NCBI GenBank assembly: GCA_963575745.1
Contig: CAUYUJ010007258.1
Coordinates: 348,005 to 412,004, forward strand
Reading direction: 5' to 3'
Source: Prorocentrum cordatum
Taxonomy: Eukaryota > Sar > Dinophyceae > Prorocentrales > Prorocentraceae
Length of the DNA stretch: 64,000 nucleotides
Below, piece after piece: positions 1 to 10,600 of the stretch. Positions within the stretch are counted from its first letter, which is position 1. Every line of letters starts with the position of its first letter. A program made the position numbers and the translations under genes. The notes under the pieces are model-generated. The model saw only the letters and a program-made list of their open reading frames with translations, was not told the DNA's origin and ran no database searches.

Positions 1-400
1 GAGGAAGAGCGGCGGGGACATTGACGTGGAGGAAGGGAAGAGGGTGGCATGAAGCAAAGAGTAATGAGGAAGGAACGGGATGAGTGTAGATTCGAATCTA
101 CTTTCAGCGCCGTATTACTTCAATGATCGAGTGGCTTCACCTTTTCCATCCTCTTTAGGGGGCGGGCGGAACACAATCTACTTTCAACGCCTTCCTACTT
201 CATGCTTCTACTTACTTCTTCCGACCGATGGGTAGTGTCTCCACGATTGCGCCTCCGAGCTTGTCTTCGCACTGCTGTGAGAAAACGTCGGCGCCCCCCG
301 AAATAGAGGAGGCCTCCGAGAAGCCACCCGGAAGCGCAAACAGAACAAAAGGCCCTCGAGACGCACGTCACCGCACGGCGGACGCCTCGAGAGCCCACGC
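1..400. other. Non-coding flank with a short dispersed repeat
   Basis: No convincing gene is seen. A perfect 16-bp palindrome (GTAGATTCGAATCTAC) lies at 86-101. The motif CAATCTACTTTCA-CGCC followed by TACTTCA appears in related form at about 95-130, 172-205 and again at 6290-6330, so this is a small dispersed repeat. Open frames here are short and overlap on both strands. Confidence 0.4.
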
Positions 401-1289
401 GGAGAGGCCCCGACGACTACGACCACGACCACGACGACCACAACAACCACGACGACGACCACGATAAGCACGACCACCACGACCACCACGGCGACGACCA
501 CCACTACGACGCCGACCATCACGACGACCACGTCGACGACGATCACGACGACGACGACGATCACGACGACGATCACGACGACGACCACCACCACGAAGAC
601 CACGACGAGGACCACGACGACGACGACCACGACGACGATGATGACGACGACGGCGACTTGTTTGACGGCGACGACGAAAACGACGACGACCACCGGCACG
701 ACGACGACGACGACCACGAATTCCTCGACCACGACGACCACGACGACGACGGCGTCGACGACCACAACGACTACGACGACCACGACGACAGCGACGACTA
801 CGACGACCACGACGACGACGACCACGACGCTGACCACGACGACTACGACGACCACGACGACGACGACCACAACAACGACCACGACGACGACGACGTGGAC
901 AACGACCACGATGACCATGACGTCCACGACGACCACGACGACGACCACGACGACCACGACCACGACCACGTCGACACCGACCACGACCACGACGACGACG
1001 ACGACGACGACGACTACGACGACCACGACGACGACGACCACGACGACGACCACGACGACCACGACGACCACGACGACGACGACGAAACGACGATGGCGAC
1101 GACCCCGACGTCCACGTCGACGACGACGCAGGCGACGACGACGTCTTCTGAGACGACGCCTGCGACGAATACCACGACCGACGACCACGACCACGACGAC
1201 TATGACGACCACGACGACCACGACGACGACCACGACGACCGTGACGACCACGACTACCACGGCCACGACGATGAAGAAGATGATGATGC

Positions 1290-1330
<41 letters not shown>

Positions 1331-1687
1331 GTGGTGATGATGATGATAACGATGCTGATGCTGATGCTGATGCTGATGCTGATGCTGATGCTGATGCTGA
1401 TGCTGATGCTGATGCTGACGACGATGACGACCACGACCACGACGACCACGACGACGAGGGTGAGGATGAGTATATGGTGATGCTGTTGATGTTAATGTCG
1501 ATATTGGTGACGCTGATGCTAACACTGATGACGTTCATGCTGATGATGATGAGGAGGAGGAGGAGGATGAGAAGGACGATGAGGAGGAGGAGGAGGAGGA
1601 GGAAGATGATGAGGATGGTGAGGACGACGATCACGACGACGACGCTGACGACGACGACGACGACGATATCGACGACGACGACGACGA

Positions 1688-1732
<45 letters not shown>

Positions 1733-1998
1733 TATCGACGACGAACGACGACGGCGACGGCGACGGCGACGACGACGGCGACGGCGACGGCGACGGCCAC
1801 GGCGACGGCAACGGCGACGGCTGCGGCGGCGGCGGCGGCGCCGGCGGCGGACGGCGGCGGGCCCCAGCGGAGGCGCCGACGCAGGAGCCGCGGCCTCCGC
1901 CGCCCGGGAGGGGCAGCAGCGGCCCCCTGCCGCCCGTGGAGCCCAGGGGCGCCGTCTGCGCGGCCCCGCCGGCAGGACCACAACGACGACGACGACGA

Positions 1999-2057
<59 letters not shown>

Positions 2058-2160
2058 TCATCGTCGTCGCCGCCGCCGCCGTCGCCGCCGTCGCCGTCGC
2101 CGCCCCCGTCGCCGCCGTCGCTGCCGTCGTCATCGTCGTCGCCGCAGCCGCCGATGGGAA
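400..2160. repeat. GAC/CAC/CGG-type degenerate trinucleotide microsatellite
   Basis: About 1.7 kb consists almost entirely of GAC, CAC and ACG triplets. It contains GAT runs (about 1270-1340), a GATGCT hexanucleotide run (about 1350-1415) and a CGG/CGC-rich end (1740-2150). Because there is no single-base noise, every frame stays open and reads as poly-Asp/His, poly-Thr or poly-Val/Arg. These long frames are composition artefacts, not proteins. Confidence 0.9.
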
Positions 2161-2164
2161 CAGG

Positions 2165-2500
2165 AAAAGCAGGCCAAGAGGCTCCCAAGAGGCACAAGTC
2201 AAGGAATTCCACCTGGGGTTTTTGAAGGAATTGGGCGTTCTCGCTTTTTCGGCTTCCCGACGCTCCCAGACTGCGCAAGAGGCGCCCCAGATCTCCACAA
2301 AACGGCCCAAGAGGCCTCCAATAGGGCCCCAAAACTTCTTGAGAGGGTGCCAAGACGGCTCAAGAGGCCTCCAAGATGGCCCAAGAGACCCCCAAGACGG
2401 CCGGCCGTCTTGAATCAATGTTCGGCCGCCTTGGGGCCATCTTGGGCCGTCTTCGAGGCATCTTGGGCCATCTGGGTGTCCTTGATGGCCTGCGCGGGCC
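2165..2500 (-). repeat. Dispersed CTTGGGCC-type degenerate repeat, copy 1
   Basis: This is an interspersed family built from ~20-bp degenerate units of the type TCTTGGGCCGTCTTGGAGGC, here in reverse orientation (GGCCCAAGAGGCCTCC). It has a conserved core near 2225-2260 related to AAACGCCAAAATC...GGAAAA. Related copies are at 16010-16240, 16330-16760, 50200-50560 and 61250-62480. The translated frames (Leu-Gly-Arg-Leu-Gly type) are open only because the repeat lacks stops. Confidence 0.65.
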
Positions 2501-2587
2501 GTCTTGGAAGCTCGGGACACATAACCATCGACTTTAACTCGGGATCGTGGCGTGGGAGGCCCTGGAGCGCTTGGGAGCAGCGCCTGG

Positions 2588-2810
2588 GAATGCGGGAGGT
2601 ACGATCTTCGAGCGGGTGCGCGTCTTATGAGGGGTCCAGGAGTTAGCAGCCATGCGGGAAGTGCACAATCCTCTAGCGGGCGCGCATGGGATGAGAGTTC
2701 AGGCATTAGCTGCCATGCCGGAAGTGCACCATCCTCGAGCAGGTGCGCATGGAAGGGGGGTTGAGGCATTAGCTCCCATGCGGGAAGTGCAGCATCCTCG
2801 AGCGGGCACG
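2588..2810. repeat. ~63-bp tandem repeat, about 3.5 copies
   Basis: The phrase CATGCGGGAAGTGCA recurs at about 2652, 2716 and 2778 with 62-64 bp spacing. It is followed each time by ATCCTC-AGCGGG-GCGCATG. A more diverged unit precedes them at 2588. Confidence 0.7.
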
Positions 2811-3718
2811 AGGGAAGTGGCCTCGGAAAGGAAGGAGGAGTCTGCTGGTAGAGCGAGGGGCGGTCCCTTATCAGATGTCCCAAACCCTACCATACAGACC
2901 TTGGCACTCTTCCACGCCTCAACGTGCCAGGGGGCACCGTGGCGGATGGTGCAGGTTGCTTGGTATTTAGGTGTTTGTGGGAGGGGCGACCCAGAGAGCT
3001 GGAGCTGGTGGTACGACTTGTCAAGTTTCCTCCTCGGGCTCCAGGCTCCAGGCTCCTATACACCCTGGACCCATACAAGATTGTCGACCGCCAGCACGAC
3101 TGCGCCCGAAAGTGTGGGTCGAGAGGCAGCGACAATAGTGCCGGCGACTCGAACCGCTGAGTGGCGGGCTCGGTGTGCGACGGCCTGCTCAGCGCAGCGT
3201 CACGAGGCGGTTTCCCGCTGAGTGATGTGGTGCATACGCGTGCATAATGGATTTCGCACGCTTCGGAGTTCCCTCATGCTCGAAGCCAGAAACCCAGAGG
3301 AGGAGGAGGGGGATGGGGAGGAGGAGTGAAGGACGAGAGGAGGAGGAAGAGGAGGAGGAGGAGGACACCAGGGTGGCCGGCGGATTGCCGCCCCCCACCT
3401 CTCCTCCCCACCCCACGGAAGCAAGCGCAAACATGGATTACGGCGCGTGCGTTATCGACGCGTCGCGCTTCCATGCAGAATCGACGCGCTCCGTCGCCAA
3501 ATCAGGCGGCATTGGCGCCATGCTTCTGGGGCTTACCTTGCCCGATCCGTGGATCCGGCGCCCGCGCGCCAGATCCACGAAGCCCTGATCCACATCGGTA
3601 TGCGCCCGACCACCCGCAGCCCTGAGATCCGACGCTGCCACACTTTGCAACGTCACACAAAGTCACGGCCGGAGCCCCAGACCCTAGACCCTTGTCGTTC
3701 TGCTGCCTTTCTCGGGCT
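2811..3718. other. No recognisable gene; purine run inside
   Basis: Unique-looking sequence with only short overlapping open frames on both strands. An AGG/GAG polypurine run lies at about 3296-3362. I see no conserved domain. Confidence 0.4.
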
Positions 3719-4230
3719 GGATGGACCTGTGGGGGCCCCCGGGGGGGGGGCGAAGCCGAGCGAAACCTGCACTTCTCGGGCTGGGGGGCCGAAGCCGAGC
3801 GAAAGCGCCCGCCGCGAAGCAGCTGCAGCGCGCAGGTCTCGGTCGGCGGCGCGCCCGGGGGGGTTCTATCCATCCCCGACAGAGCACTTCTCAGCAAGCG
3901 CAGGGTGCCCGAGGTCCCCGCCGCCACCCGACAAGGTCTGCCCCCTTTCGCTCCCCCCCCCAGGAGCGCCGCCATGGCATCTTTCTGCCGTATGGTCCGC
4001 CCCCCGGGCTTCTGAGAAGCCCTGGACCTAATTTTTGTCCTGTTTTCTTGTCCGAGCCGGATCGATCTGTGAGGGCCCCAGGGCCCGAAACCGGGCGAGA
4101 TCACTTGTTGCGAAGGTGACGCCCGGGTCTCAGTCGGCGGCGCGCCCAGGATTGAGCGGGGGCAGGCCTTCTCAGAAGGCGGCGGGGCTTCTCAGAAGCA
4201 CCCGCGGTCTTCTGATAAGTTTTCTGCGCC
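3719..4230. repeat. GC-rich repeats with a GCCCGAAAC-CGGCGAGA motif
   Basis: The block (A)GCCCGAAAC(C/T)(C)GGCGAGA...CTGCGAA-CAGCTGCA-CGC appears at about 3768-3830, 4080-4145 and 4742-4800. An antisense relative lies at 38725-38770, with a shared preceding GAGCCGGATCGATCTG motif. It is a dispersed non-coding repeat. Overlapping open frames on both strands reflect high GC. Confidence 0.5.
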
Positions 4231-4289
4231 TTCGGAGAAGGCTCAGAAAATTTGCTGGAAGGCGCGAGGGCTTCTGAGAAAGTCCGCCC

Positions 4290-4450
4290 CCTCTCGGACG
4301 CCTGAAGGTTTTAGGGTGATACCTCCGCTTTCTGGCGTCCGTTCGGGACGATCCAGGCCCCCCCCGGGACGCCCTCGGCGAGGCGAAGCCGCTGGAACGC
4401 ATCCCGAGGCTGGGAAACCGCCGAGGACCAACGAAACGCCTAAAAACCTT
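4290..4450 (-). repeat. Dispersed repeat, reverse copy of 17208-17350
   Basis: Read on the minus strand, the segment containing GGCGTTTCGTTGGTCCTCGG, CTCGGGATGCGTTCCAGC and GCCTGGATCGTCCCGAACGG matches 17208-17350 closely. It is a dispersed repeat in opposite orientation. Confidence 0.65.
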
Positions 4451-4729
4451 CAGGCTCTAATCTCGAACTCGAAGCTTCCACCCGCCCCGCGCACCGCATG
4501 CCCCGGCAAGAGCCTGCGGCTGGGACCGCCTCCCGCATAGAGCGAGAGGGGATCACGAACACAGTGGAAACCCAGGCCAAGAAACGCCCTGATTGCCTCC
4601 AGGGTGCCCTGGGTTTCTTGGGTTTCGATGGTTTTGATATGGAAAGCGTGACGCTCCCACACCAGAAATCAATGACCGTTTGGGGGTCTCAGGCTTGGGT
4701 TTCTTGTGGAAGGCTTCCTGTGGACTGGC

Positions 4730-5500
4730 CTCCACTGCATGCCCGAAACTCGGCGAGAAAGCGCCCGCTGCGAACCAGCTGCAACGCCCGGGCCTTGGGG
4801 GCCCCCCGCGCGCCGCTGCTCCCGCCAGGAGCCCGCGGCTGGGGCCCCCCGGCCGCACGGCCCCCGCCGCGCCCAGCCCGCGACCCGCCGCGGCACCCGC
4901 CCGAGCCTCCGCGGCTCGCGGCCGCGCAGGCGGACGCCTGCGCGGCCGGGACCGCGCGCGCCAGCGGGCCGCCGCGGGGCGAGCCGGGCCAGCGGTCCTC
5001 GTGGCTGGAGGCGCGCGTCAAGCAGTGGCGAAGCGTCCTGGCTCGCCTATAGGCCTACCAAAGAATGTTCGAAGAACCTTTTGTGGCTTCCACGAACCGT
5101 TCTTATGACACTTGTGGCTGGGACTGTCTTGTTTTAACACATCGGGCTTATGTTCTAAGAACATTGCTTGTGTTCTTGTTATTCGAACATTTTGGGGTTC
5201 TACGAACATTTCGTGGTAGGCCTAATAGGAATGCCGGGACGGTCGGCCCCTGCTCGAGGGCGGGGTCTCTCGTTGCTGAAGGCTGGCCAGCGGAGCAGAG
5301 GTAGGGCTCGGAGCTGGTTGGGGGTCTGAGTTGGCCCGGCACGGGTTCCAGCGAGGGAGAAGGGCGAGCAGAGGCTCGAGTTCGAGGGCGTTTTTTTGTT
5401 TCGACCTCAGGGTGCCGTTTCTGGGGCCCGTGACCGTCAAAAACTAGTCCAGGGTGAGAAACCGCACCAGAAAGACCCCAGGAGAGGTCCGGGGACCGAT
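4730..5500 (+). repeat. Dispersed repeat family R37, copy A
   Basis: From about 4960 the sequence parallels 37740-38240. Shared landmarks in order are: GCGAAGCGT-CTGGCT-GCCT, AAGAACCTT-TGTGG-TTC, CTAAGAACATTG(C/T)T-TTGTTC, a GGGTTCT-CGAACAT-TCGTGGTAG-CC segment, AATAGGAATGCCGGGACGG, and then GTGAGAAACCGC after about 200 bp. Several GAACAT and ATGTTC motifs could form weak hairpins. No ORF is conserved between the copies, so the unit is non-coding. Confidence 0.75.
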
Positions 5501-5649
5501 TTTGAGTGTAGTTGCCGTTCTGCCCCCGTCTTGACTGATTCTCCCGGGGCCTACCCAGTTCAGACACCCTGGCCGCCTCCAAGGTGGGACTCTGAGGGAG
5601 GGGGCCCTTCGGCAGCAGTTCATGGGAGCCCTGCATGTCCTCGAAACGC

Positions 5650-6130
5650 CGTCATTGAAGTGCACTAGCGTGATGTAGCGCGCTAGCGTTTGGGTTGTCG
5701 ATGGTGAACCGCTGATTTTGCATCGATTAGCGTCGTTGAGCGTCGATTCGCAAGAGCCAGCAAGACGATATGACGATATGGAAGGCTCCCACGAGTTGCC
5801 ACAGATGGGGCCCTGAGGGCACGATCTCGGTGGCGGGGGGTAATCAACGTCTAGGCCTCCCAAGTGGGGTCCGAGCAGATGCGGTCGAAGAGTCGCGCCG
5901 CATCGCCGACACATCGCCGATGCGGTTCGGTGTGGATCCTGGTTTGCTCATGTCGACGTCGCCATGCATCGCCGACGTCGCCGATTTATCGTCGATGCGG
6001 CGCGATCCTCCGACACTATCTGCTCGAACCCCACTCAGGAGGCTTCTAGATAGGCTCAGGGCAGGGATCTATCGACCCCCAATCGCCCACTCATCGTCAA
6101 TACAGTCAACCCGCATGGTTACTGAGGGTG
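5650..6130 (+). repeat. CGCCGATG / TAGCGTCGA dispersed repeat, copy A
   Basis: The left part (5670-5810) has TAGCGT-GA motifs ending in GCAAGAGCCAGCAAGAC and GGAAGGCTCCCACGAGTTGCC. The right part (5850-6110) has iterated GCATCGCCGA(T/C) and ends in CCCCCAATCGCCCACTCATCGTC. Both parts recur at 63130-63930 in the opposite order. Partial copies are at 34565-34705 and 52490-52620. Confidence 0.75.
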
Positions 6131-6470
6131 GGCAACCTTCCAAAGGGTACCTTTGCATCCTTGCCTCCTCGGCCCATCCTTGGCCACTCTCGTCGACCGC
6201 GCCCCGCTCGAGGAGCTTCAAAATGGACGTCCCAGGCCCTTGCATCCTTACACGCCGGTCGTTGAAAGTATGTATTTCTGGATTCCCAGATCCCAATCTA
6301 CTTCACGCGCCTTCCTACCTCAATAATCGACATGTTTTTGCTGTGTTTTGCTGTGTTGTGCTGTTCTCTGGGAGGGCCTGGACCCAATCCGCTTTGTCCG
6401 CCTTCCTCGGTTTGCCCAATCCACTTTGTCCTCCTCTCTGGCAGGTGTGAGGACCGCGGTTGTGAGTACC
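6131..6470. other. No gene seen
   Basis: Only short, overlapping frames. The motif CCAATC(T/C)(A/G)CTT...CGCCTTCCT occurs at 6290-6320 and in weaker form at 6385-6430, related to 95-205. Confidence 0.35.
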
Positions 6471-6805
6471 GTCTTCGGTGGAGCTCCTCCCAACGGGGCT
6501 AGGAAACGTGTGAGGAGTGTGCAGAAATATGGGCGCGGCGGTGCCTTGCTGGCGCTGCCACAAAGGCCTTCGGTGGAGCTACATGTGGGGCCGCCAAACG
6601 TGGCATGGTGTGCCGAGATGGGCGTGGCGTTGCCATGCGGGCGTTGCCATGCGGGCCTTCTGTGGAGGTCCCTATGCAGTCACGAAACGTGCGAGGGGTG
6701 TGCCGAAACGGGCGCGGCGGTGCCATGCGGGCGCTACCACTTGGGCCTTGTGTAGAGCTCCCCATCGGGCCACAAAACGCGTGAGGGGTGTGCCGAAACG
6801 ATTTA
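6470..6805. repeat. ~90-bp tandem repeat, 3-4 copies
   Basis: The phrase GTGTGC(C/A)GAAA/GATGGGCG-GGCG(G)TG recurs at about 6515, 6608, 6698 and 6788 (spacing about 88-95 bp). Each is followed by GGCGCTGCCA or GGCGTTGCCATG and GGCCTT--GTGGAG. No coding frame is conserved across units. Confidence 0.7.
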
Positions 6806-7069
6806 CATGCGGAGGGCAGAGGCAGGGATGCGAGGAGGGGGGCGGCGGAGGAAGGAGGGCGCCAGGCGCTGTCGCTTAAAAACGAGGGCCCAGCACCACA
6901 GAACGTCCTGACAAACAGAAGCGTGCAGCCGATTCGCTAACCCCTCCCGTTTCGTCCAGCCCGAGCTGACCGTCGTCTCGCCGTGGTGCTGGGGAAGAAA
7001 GCAAAAGACCGTCGCCTCCTTGGTCGCTCACTTGTCCAGCAAAGAGAGGAGCACCTTAGGAGGAGGGGG

Positions 7070-7688
7070 CAGAGGAGGATGAGGAGCGATGGTGATGAGG
7101 ATGCGGATGAGGATGATCATGATGGTGATGATGAGGAGGACAGAAGACGGTCATGTGGATGATGATGAAAATTATGAGGATGGTCATGAGGATGATGATG
7201 GTGAGGATGATGAGAATGATGCTGCTCGCGGGGATGCTGATGCTGATGCGCATGCTGATGCTGTTGATGATGTTGATGATGTTGATGATGTTGCGTAGGA
7301 TGATAATTATGATAATGTGGATGCTGATCCTGATGCTGATGATGGTGGTGATGAAGGTGGTGAGGATGAGGATGATGGTGGTGACGGCGATGATGGTTTT
7401 GATGGTGAAAACGATAATGCTGATGATAATGATGGTGATGATGATGATGATGCGTATGACGATGACGATGATGATGGCAAAAACGATACTGATGATGGCG
7501 ATGAGGATGAACATGCTAGTTGATAGTGATGGTGATCATGATGGTGGTGATGACAGTTGTGATGGTGATGTTGATTGTGGTGATAGTGGTGATGCTGTGG
7601 CTGATGATGATGATGAGGCTGACGCTGATGATGATGCTGGTGCTGCCGATGGTGATGATGATGCCGATGACGATGATGATGCTGCTGC

Positions 7689-7719
<31 letters not shown>

Positions 7720-7907
7720 AATCATGATGGTGTTGATGTTGATGATGCGGGTGGGAACGATGATGATGATGATGTTGATTATGTCGACGATGATGGTGTG
7801 CTGTTGATGATGATGACGATTATTGGTTGTGGTGGTGGTGGTGGTGATGACGGTGGTGGTGGTGATGATGACGATGATGATGATGCTGATGATGAATATT
7901 ATGATAC

Positions 7908-7987
<80 letters not shown>

Positions 7988-8035
7988 GTGATGTTGAGGA
8001 GGAGGAGGAGGAGGAGGAGGAGGAGGAGGAGGAGG
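7070..8035. repeat. GAT/GGT trinucleotide microsatellite
   Basis: Nearly 1 kb of GAT, GGT, GCT and GAG triplets, with an uninterrupted GAT run at about 7910-7990. All frames are open (poly-Asp, poly-Met, poly-Ile/His), so the overlapping long frames are artefacts. Confidence 0.9.
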
Positions 8036-8651
8036 AGCGAAGAGGAAACTGCGAAGAGGAGGGGGGGAGGAGGAAGAGAAGAATGAGGAGGAGGAGGATA
8101 AGGAGGAGGAAGAGGAGCAAAGAGGGACCTGCGAAGATGATGAGGAGGAGAAGGAGGAGCAGGAGGAGCAAGGGCAGGAAAAGAAGGAGCAGCAGGAAGG
8201 GGAGGAAGAGGAGGAGTGAAGAGGGTGGAGGAGCAGGAAAGAGAGGAGGAGTAGGAACGAGAGGAGCAGGAGCGAGAGGAGGAGGAGAAGGAGGAGGAGG
8301 CCTCCCCTGGCCGCCACATCCCCCCCCCATTGCGCCGACGAGGCCGACGGAACCCCGTTGCTTCTCGAAGGCGTGGGCCCCCTCTGTCTCTCGGCGCCCC
8401 GCCTTCGGGGTGCCGCGCGCGCGCGGGGGGTCCGAGGGGCTGCGGCCGTCCTGCAGGGGGAGGGGCTGACGGAGGCGGAGGAGGAGGAGGAGGAGGAGGG
8501 AGAGAAGGTGACGGAGGAGGAGGAGGAGGAGGAGGAGGAGGAGGCAGGGAGGAGGTTGACGATGGAGGGGGGGAAACAGGAGGAGGAGGAGGAGGAGGAA
8601 GAGGACAGCGACGGAGGAGGGTGACGGAGGAGGAGGAAGAGGAGGAGAGGG
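8000..8651. repeat. GAG polypurine microsatellite with a short GC-rich interlude
   Basis: GAG/GGA/AGG runs at 8000-8300 and 8475-8650, separated by a GC-rich stretch (8310-8470). It directly abuts the 5' LTR-like end of the copia-type element. Confidence 0.85.
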
Positions 8652-8828
8652 TGTTACTTATAACAAGGGTGATTGGGACAGGATAGTCGCACTATTGTTA
8701 CCGAGCGTGCGTCGCGATCGACGCCGCTTGGCCCAAGTAGTTGTCGTCAACGTTCGTGTCGAGCGTATCTGTCTGAGTTAGCGCTTCCGTGCCGAATCTC
8801 CCAGAGGATTTACATGGCTGGGGCGAGG
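8652..8828 (+). mobile_element. 5' LTR-like end of a decayed copia-type retroelement
   Basis: The segment starts TGTTA and shares a long colinear stretch with 17031-17205: TTATAAC-AGGGTGA, CATTGTTACCGAGCG, CGTCGCGATCGA, GTCAAC-TTCG-GTCGA, GGATTT-CA and GGGGCGAGG. A TGTTA start is common for copia LTRs. The 3' edge could be the CA at 8814, where TGG follows as in a primer-binding site, but similarity drifts on to about 8828, so the end is uncertain. No target-site duplication is convincing; the left flank is a GAG microsatellite. Confidence 0.6.
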
Positions 8829-8829
8829 T

Positions 8830-10600
8830 CAACTTGCGAGCATTGGCGGGCGTTGTCGCTGCCGCGGCCGCTGTAGGGCCAGGAGACCCAGGGCGTGAGT
8901 TGAACACGCCCACGTGGTTCAACCTGAATCCGTCCCGGGTCACGGAACTGTGCGAGGCTGCCTTCTATAATGGGGGCTACAGTTACGTGAGCGTCGCGTT
9001 GCGAGCCAACCATGAAGCCATGAAAGAGTCCATTGAACGACAAGCTGCCGCTGGGATGAGAACGGTGACCAGTGAAGAGAGCGTCGGCCTACTGCTCATG
9101 CCCCAGAAGATGAACTCGCTGTTGCTACGCTTGGCGAATAGGAATGTGTACGCCGAAAACGAGTCGAACACATTCAAGGGAAAGTTATAATAAAATTTAG
9201 AAGATCCAGTGGACGCACAGGAGAACACATGTGACAACGTTGAATGGATAGCGGAGTGCATAGCGGAGAGCAAACAAAAACTGGCGCATCAGGGTACCAA
9301 ATTGGTGAGCGACTACAACGCCATGCAGCAGTTAAAGACACTCGTTGGTGATTGAGGCAAATCCAGCGCATGGAGCGAGAAGCTCTTTAACGCCAGTGCA
9401 CGGGTCATTCAGAGCCACCGCGAGGCACCCAAGAACCAGAACAACAAATTGAAGACAATGGACGGTGTGTTAGACGAGAATGGAGACGACATGGCGAGGA
9501 TGCGCAGCGGTCGGTAAACGGCGGCTGAATACACAGAAGCGCAGTGGTCGAACAATAAGATGATGACGACAACGGTGAATTTGAGCTTGCTAGCGATCAA
9601 ACGAACAAGCTAGATGAGGACCTGCGGTGCACCCTCAACGAAACGCTCGACGGGACAGGGCGGCGAGGACAGTCGAAAGGGGGTTGCGGTTACGCGCAAG
9701 AGATGGATCACAGGCGTACCAGGAAAATTGTTTTCGGCAGTTGCCGGCGTTATCCTTCCAGCCTAGATGATCTTGGCCACAGGCCCGAACAAGCTCAGAA
9801 ATATCGAGGCATATAGAGCAATGGACGGCGGCATGAAAACGTTGGAGAAGCACGGGCCAGCGCGCTCGTTGAACCTGCCGTTCCGCATCAGCGCGTCACG
9901 GACCATCATGTCGCACGTTAGTGATCGGCTCGAAGATTGACATCATGACTATTTCGCATCTCCCGACTCGCTAACAAAGGGGAGCAATCAGGAATTGCGT
10001 GTGGAATTCGAGATTTGGGCCCAGACGAAGAGGCGCGGCGCGGGCGCGCAGGGCAATGGCGCCATGGAAATCGGCACCGACGACCAATACTTCGGCGACC
10101 ACGGCCACTGTTGGCCGAGCGAACTGCGGCGCCAGTGGGGCCAGGAGAACATGCAGGACGATGGTTGGCGGAGTATGAATGCCGCCGCCAGTGGAGAAGG
10201 CAAAGGAACATGCCCCGCGCGTTTCAAGTGTGGCGGACTCGGGCACGTCGCTGTCAACTATTGAGTTAAAGGCAAAGGTAAGTGAACAAGCAGTCACAAA
10301 GGACGCAGCCGCATCGCGCGCTGCCAGCGCCCCAAGTGCCAAGGAGGTCGCGGACGCGAGGGGGGCGGCAAGGGAGAGGTGGATGACGAGGGGGCTTAGG
10401 GCGTGTCGCTCCAGCCTCCGAGAGGCGGCTTTGCGCCCGCGTGGACGGGGGGCGCGTTGCGGCCGACTGCCCCAAGAGGAAGGGCGCGAATCGTGCAACC
10501 CCGAAGCGGACAAGAGAGGTCGACGGCTCCGAACATCCCGCCGAGGCATCCCCAGTTCCGCAATGCAAGGGCGTGGAGCCTGAGGAGCTTCCTGGCAGGG
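8830..10600 (+). pseudogene. Decayed gag region with a degenerate CCHC zinc knuckle
   Basis: Open segments at 8789-9190 and 9995-10264 lie where gag of a copia element is expected. The second ends in a degenerate zinc knuckle (FKCGGLGHVAVNY, encoded about 10226-10264). A functional knuckle is C-x2-C-x4-H-x4-C; here the first Cys is missing and the last Cys reads Tyr. Reading frame then continues as fragments to about 10580. Many stops and frame changes show it is non-functional. The gag assignment rests on the knuckle and on position after the LTR; the rest of the protein is not recognised. Confidence 0.5.

Noticed and set aside
86-101. 16-bp palindrome GTAGATTCGAATCTAC as a tRNA T-arm or operator
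   Set aside because: No tRNA structure surrounds it and no gene context supports an operator; kept only as part of a dispersed repeat.
658-2646. 662-codon open frame rich in Asp/His/Thr
   Set aside because: It is a GAC/CAC microsatellite with other frames equally open (poly-Thr, poly-Val, poly-Arg), so there is no evidence of a protein.
7153-8469. 438-codon Met/Asp/Glu-rich frame
   Set aside because: Produced by GAT and GAG repeats; the opposite strand and other frames are also open.
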